Positions 60,300-64,000 of a DNA stretch of 64,000 nt are shown here, piece after piece. Made by a program: the position numbers and the translations under genes. The notes under the pieces were generated by a model, which was given only the letters and a program-made list of their open reading frames with translations, did not search any database and was not told the origin of the DNA. Origin of the DNA: Argentina anserina (Eukaryota > Streptophyta > Magnoliopsida > Rosales > Rosaceae); assembly GCF_933775445.1 (NCBI RefSeq), contig NC_065873.1, positions 16,244,001-16,308,000 on the forward strand, read 5' to 3'. Numbering within the stretch: the stretch's first letter is position 1; every line of letters starts with the position of its first letter.

Positions 60300-62240
60300 T
60301 GAGAAGAGCCTATGGAATCGGGGATGGGTCTGGTGTGGGGAGGAGCAGGGGTATATATGGGGATTGCGTGTTTAAGGAGGACAGGGAAACCAAAGAGACA
60401 CGCCAAACTTTCTACTACCCGTCACAACCAAATTAAGTTCCTGATTCGCATCTATCTTGTTTGATGCCTGTAGCTAACTAACTAACGACGTTAACTGCAG
60501 CTAGGTTTTTCTTTGTTTTTTACATATTAAAAATCTTGTATTAATTAGGTATCATTTTAGGTATCACTTTACCTTTGTTGGAGGGTTTTAGTTCAATTGT
60601 CTAATTAATTAGGTAGTATTAGAAAATCTTTTATGCAGGACATTCTACCGAGTCCCTCATGTGTTAGACATCTGTATTAAATATTTCTTTATTAAAGTGA
60701 TAAATTTTTACCAATTCACATTGTATCAAATCATTATACATCATATACATATTACAAATAGGTTAATATTTCATAGTTAACGAACTCAAAACTACAATGC
60801 AATTGTAATATTTGAGTTAAATTTTAGGGCCATCCATAACGAAGGATCCTACAGTATACTTATCATGTTGGCTACTAACGACATGGGCGGCACTAGGATT
60901 TACAACTAAAGAGGTCCAAAATTTGGTAATGAAGTTTAGTATCAATAAAGGTTTTGACATTATTATTATTTTCTTCAACTATGGGGCTTTTTTGGTATGA
61001 GGTTGAAGATCACCATTAATTTCACAATAGTATTCGTGCTCTTTTGAGTTATGGTTATTTGAGGTTCTTTCAAATTTGATCTTTTTTTAGTTTAATTCTA
61101 TAGTCATCGGAATATAATTAGGTTCTTTAAGTTATGATTGGTTTGTTAATCTATTTCACGTATGAATCTAAAACTTAGGTCGCATGTAAGAGTGTGTGTT
61201 TGAAAGAAGATATCTCACATCAAATATGACAAATGAAGTGTAGCTTGCATGTGGATAATACTACCTAGGTCTTTGGTATTAAATGTTTTGGGCTAGAATT
61301 TTGGTATGATTTTTTGGGCTATATTGTATTGGTGGGTGACTCAAATAATTGAATTAGGTGATTAGAAATGGAGATATAGTTTGATGAATTACGAGAAGTA
61401 TGAAATGATTTGGATTAAGTTTAGACTTTAGACCTTAACCCATACCACACCAACCCGTGCCCACCCCTAGCTTCATACACATCCAACTCTTCGCACGTTG
61501 TGGTGACTAGTGGTGTTTTTACAATGGACATTAGGAATGCCCAATCTTTGCTACATTCCGATGAATACAAGAGACTCATAAAAGCTAACTTAAGGTAACA
61601 TGGTCCGAGTAGATATTGATAATGACACATGAGAAATATAACAGCATATTTGTCATTTGTTGTTTAAATCTTTTTTTTTTCTGCAACCCTTGTTTTCATA
61701 ATTAGGTAACCAAGACTTACTAATACTTGTCACTTGGTTGTAGTCAAACAATACGTTACATGTTTCAATACACGATCAGACTAAATCAAAACAGTTAAAA
61801 GTTTCTAACACGTATACTAAATTATAACTAATATCTTGTCTATATGAAAATCTGATATTCTACCCGCACACAAATATATTCATAATTATTTCATGATAGT
61901 TCCGGTATCATTTCAGGTTTTTACTCCAACTCTTCATGTTTGAATGATGTTGAATGATTGAATCACAGTAACAATAATATCCACTGCAAATCTGTTTCCA
62001 ATCATATGGCCTTAACTAGTACAAGCTCTCAACACACACAATGCATGATGATCTTCTCTTCTCACCCTTTTGCTCTCTCCCGCTTTCCCAATTGGTAAAA
62101 CAATATAGAGCCAAACCTCACAAAGAGGGAAAGAAAATCTCTGTCTGATTGGGAGAGGTCTCAAAGCACAAAAACGGCACACACAACCTTTTATGATCTC
62201 TGTCTCGAGGGGCCTTCATTTCATTGTGCCATACTGTTTC
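60300..62240. other. RNS2 promoter and intergenic DNA
   Basis: A TATA-like GTATATATGG lies at about 60350 on the plus strand, about 50 bp above the RNS2 start codon. The rest is AT-rich, without recognisable genes or clear repeats. Confidence 0.4.
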
Positions 62241-62243
62241 CCA

Positions 62244-62254
62244 ATATATAAATA
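62244..62254 (+). promoter_or_regulatory. Probable TATA box of the downstream + strand gene
   Basis: AATATATAAATAC precedes a purine-rich, pyrimidine-tract leader (GAGAGAGAGGAGAAGAG from about 62300) and a long GC-richer stretch, a layout typical of a plant core promoter with the start site near 62275. Confidence 0.5.
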
Positions 62255-62274
62255 CAAACCCAACCTCACTCTCA

Positions 62275-64000
62275 CTCCCCAATTAAGCCCCAAATAAGGG
62301 AAAGAGAGAGAGGAGAAGAGAGACGACCCCCACCCACAAAATAAAAATAAAACCCTAAATCCCCAAAGCCAGAGAGAGTCTCTCTAAGTCGAAACCCTAG
62401 TTAGATTTTGATTACATTACACACATATATAGATATTGATACACTCCTCCCACGCCCAGTGTCTGCTTCTCTTCTTTGAATTGTGCCCTTTCTTTCTCGA
62501 ACCTTCTCGATCCGTCAAAAGCTTAAAGCTTTTCACTTTCCAGCTCCTCTGGCCCCAATTTTGCCCTAATTTTGAGAATTTGGGGTTCAGTGACCGGAAC
62601 CCCCAATCCCGACGGGGGTCGTCAAGTTCGGTGGCGGTGTATTCAGCATTGGTTCTTGAAGCTGTTCTTGAATCAGTCCAATTGGGGTTTCGGGTTTCTG
62701 AATTGGCGGGTTTGATTTTGGGGTTTCGGTGCTCACCGGAGTCTGGGACCAGTAGGCGAACAGGAAGAAGAAGAAAGAGTTGGAATTTACTAACTTGTCC
62801 TTCTTGATCTGGTGTAGTACCAATTGGAGGCCGACTCCGGATTCATGTCAGAGGTTTGTGCATCGTTTTTCACAGCTCTGCCTCTTCTTTTGAGTTCTTG
62901 TAATTTTGAAAAAAATTAAAGTTTTATGTTGTATTTCTTCTGCTAAGTTCAAATCTTGTTGAGATAGATTGAATGCTTACTAGTAGTCTGGCATAAATTT
63001 GCGTTCTGGTTTGTTTCAAAAAGGTTTTAGATTTTCTTTAACTAGTTTTGTGGAATTGGAGTTTTAGGGATAGAAAAGCAAGTACAGATATGTTTGTGAA
63101 GAATTAAGTATCGTAATAGGGTATGAAACAGTGTGCCCTGTAGCTATTACTGCTAGAATTAATCAAAAACTTAGCTTTGCTCAAGTCGCTGGGTGGACTA
63201 AGGTTCCGGGCACATGAAGCAGTTAGTAATATTGCTCTAGTAGACAAGAAGTTTTGGTTTCCTTCTTGTAGAGATGGAATTTAAAAAGTGGATAATTTCC
63301 TAATCCTTATTGGTGAGACTACCTGAGATGTTAGGAGGAGAAGTTACTACACCATTAGATTCATAATCGGTTAAGAAATCTGATATTCTTGTGACTGCAT
63401 AGGAGGCTTCTGCTCTTCTTGTTTTTTTTTTTTTTTAAATAATTTTTCCTGTATCCTGTATTGTTCTTCGTGGAAGAGAGTGAGTAAGGGAAAACAAGGC
63501 AGAGGAAAGTATTTGAAGGTCCTTGTTTTCTTTTTCTTTCTCTAGAGGCTTGGTAAGATTCTGTACCCATAATTAGAGTGGAAGACTGTTTTCTGTCCTG
63601 TGGACTTAGGAAAATTCCTGAATCACATTTTGTTCTTTCTCTATTTGATCCCCTGCCTAAGTTGTTAACACTGACGAGGCTGTGAAAGTAATCCCTTGAT
63701 TATATATTGCATTGGTTTTGTTGCTAGGCTTAGTTTCATGTCATTGGCTTGCTTCTTAACCGTATAATAGTGTTGTTTTTTTTATTAAAAAAATTGGGTG
63801 TGTAAAGTTTGATTTTTCTTCTGAGGTGAGATAACATATGTAGTAGTCTTCGAAAACTTGAAAGGAATAGGTCCTTAATCAAATGATGTTTATCTAATCT
63901 CAAAGCTAGTTGAATGCCTCATTCTGCTATTGCAATCTAGACTTATTTGCATGTATAATTAATGGAGAAATAGTTTAATATCCCTTGATCTGTTTTCTGT
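62275..64000 (+). other. Leader and probable first intron of an unidentified gene
   Basis: 62275-62854 looks like a long 5' UTR, with CCCTAAAT and AAACCCTAG teloboxes at about 62352 and 62392. At 62846 ATGTCAGAG is followed by a good donor (GAG|GTTTGTG), after which the sequence is T-rich and intron-like to the window end. The coding region is outside. The open frame 62436-62807 begins with TTG and lacks an in-frame ATG at its start. The gene cannot be named. Confidence 0.4.

Noticed and set aside
62436..62807. 123-codon plus-strand frame before the last gene
   Set aside because: It starts with TTG, not ATG, sits in a leader-like region and has no domain; a 5' UTR is more likely.
1..64000. 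CRISPR arrays, operons, riboswitches or bacterial islands
   Set aside because: Spliced plant genes throughout; no regularly spaced short repeats with unique spacers and no prokaryotic gene layout.

Overview
This is a window of plant nuclear DNA: spliced protein genes with canonical GT–AG introns, AT-rich intergenic DNA, microsatellites and many nested transposon remnants. The proteins match Arabidopsis families well (PHOT2, TKPR1/DRL1, HDA19, CLC-e, URGT, AKR2, FBL12, RNS2), so a eudicot is clear. A rosid, perhaps Rosaceae, is only a guess.

Layout. 1-5731 (-): 5' part of PHOT2, running off the left edge inside the kinase domain. 8905-10679 (-): TKPR1. 12300-15979 (+): HDA19 with an intron in its 5' leader. 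16235-19865: a direct duplication of the CLC-e 3' end, flanking a broken F-box gene and a Mutator-type foldback element. 19730-23863 (-): CLC-e. 24470-28110: small insertion, then an RNase H pseudogene split by a 2.7-kb solo LTR. 29796-31633 (-): nucleotide-sugar transporter (URGT). 34200-35930: decayed endogenous caulimovirid. 36116-37380: hAT-like repeat carrying a nested MITE. 38340-41148 (-): AKR2. 42471-44424 (+): an At4g08330-like zinc-binding protein followed after 4 bp by the F-box/LRR gene FBL12. 44825-48949 (-): two small paralogous coiled-coil genes that share an exon structure. 50020-52571: long-TIR element holding a second LTR fragment and a second RNase H remnant. 52899-54990 (-): DOMON–cytochrome b561 protein. 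55584-56390: TTA-flanked MITE. 56809-60299 (-): S-like RNase RNS2 with an inferred 4-nt microexon. 62240-64000 (+): promoter, leader and probable first intron of a gene that lies mostly outside the window.

The genes do not form a pathway. They are ordinary independent plant loci: blue-light receptor, sporopollenin enzyme, chromatin deacetylase, plastid anion channel, Golgi sugar transporter, plastid-targeting chaperone, ubiquitin-ligase adaptor, trans-membrane electron carrier and RNA-turnover nuclease. Exon coordinates were set by hand from splice sites and protein homology. For every complete spliced gene, and for the visible PHOT2 exons, the exon lengths keep one open frame. The observations most worth following are the 4-bp gap between two unrelated ORFs at 43236, the unrecognised coiled-coil gene pair, the 4-nt microexon and the nested repeat structures.
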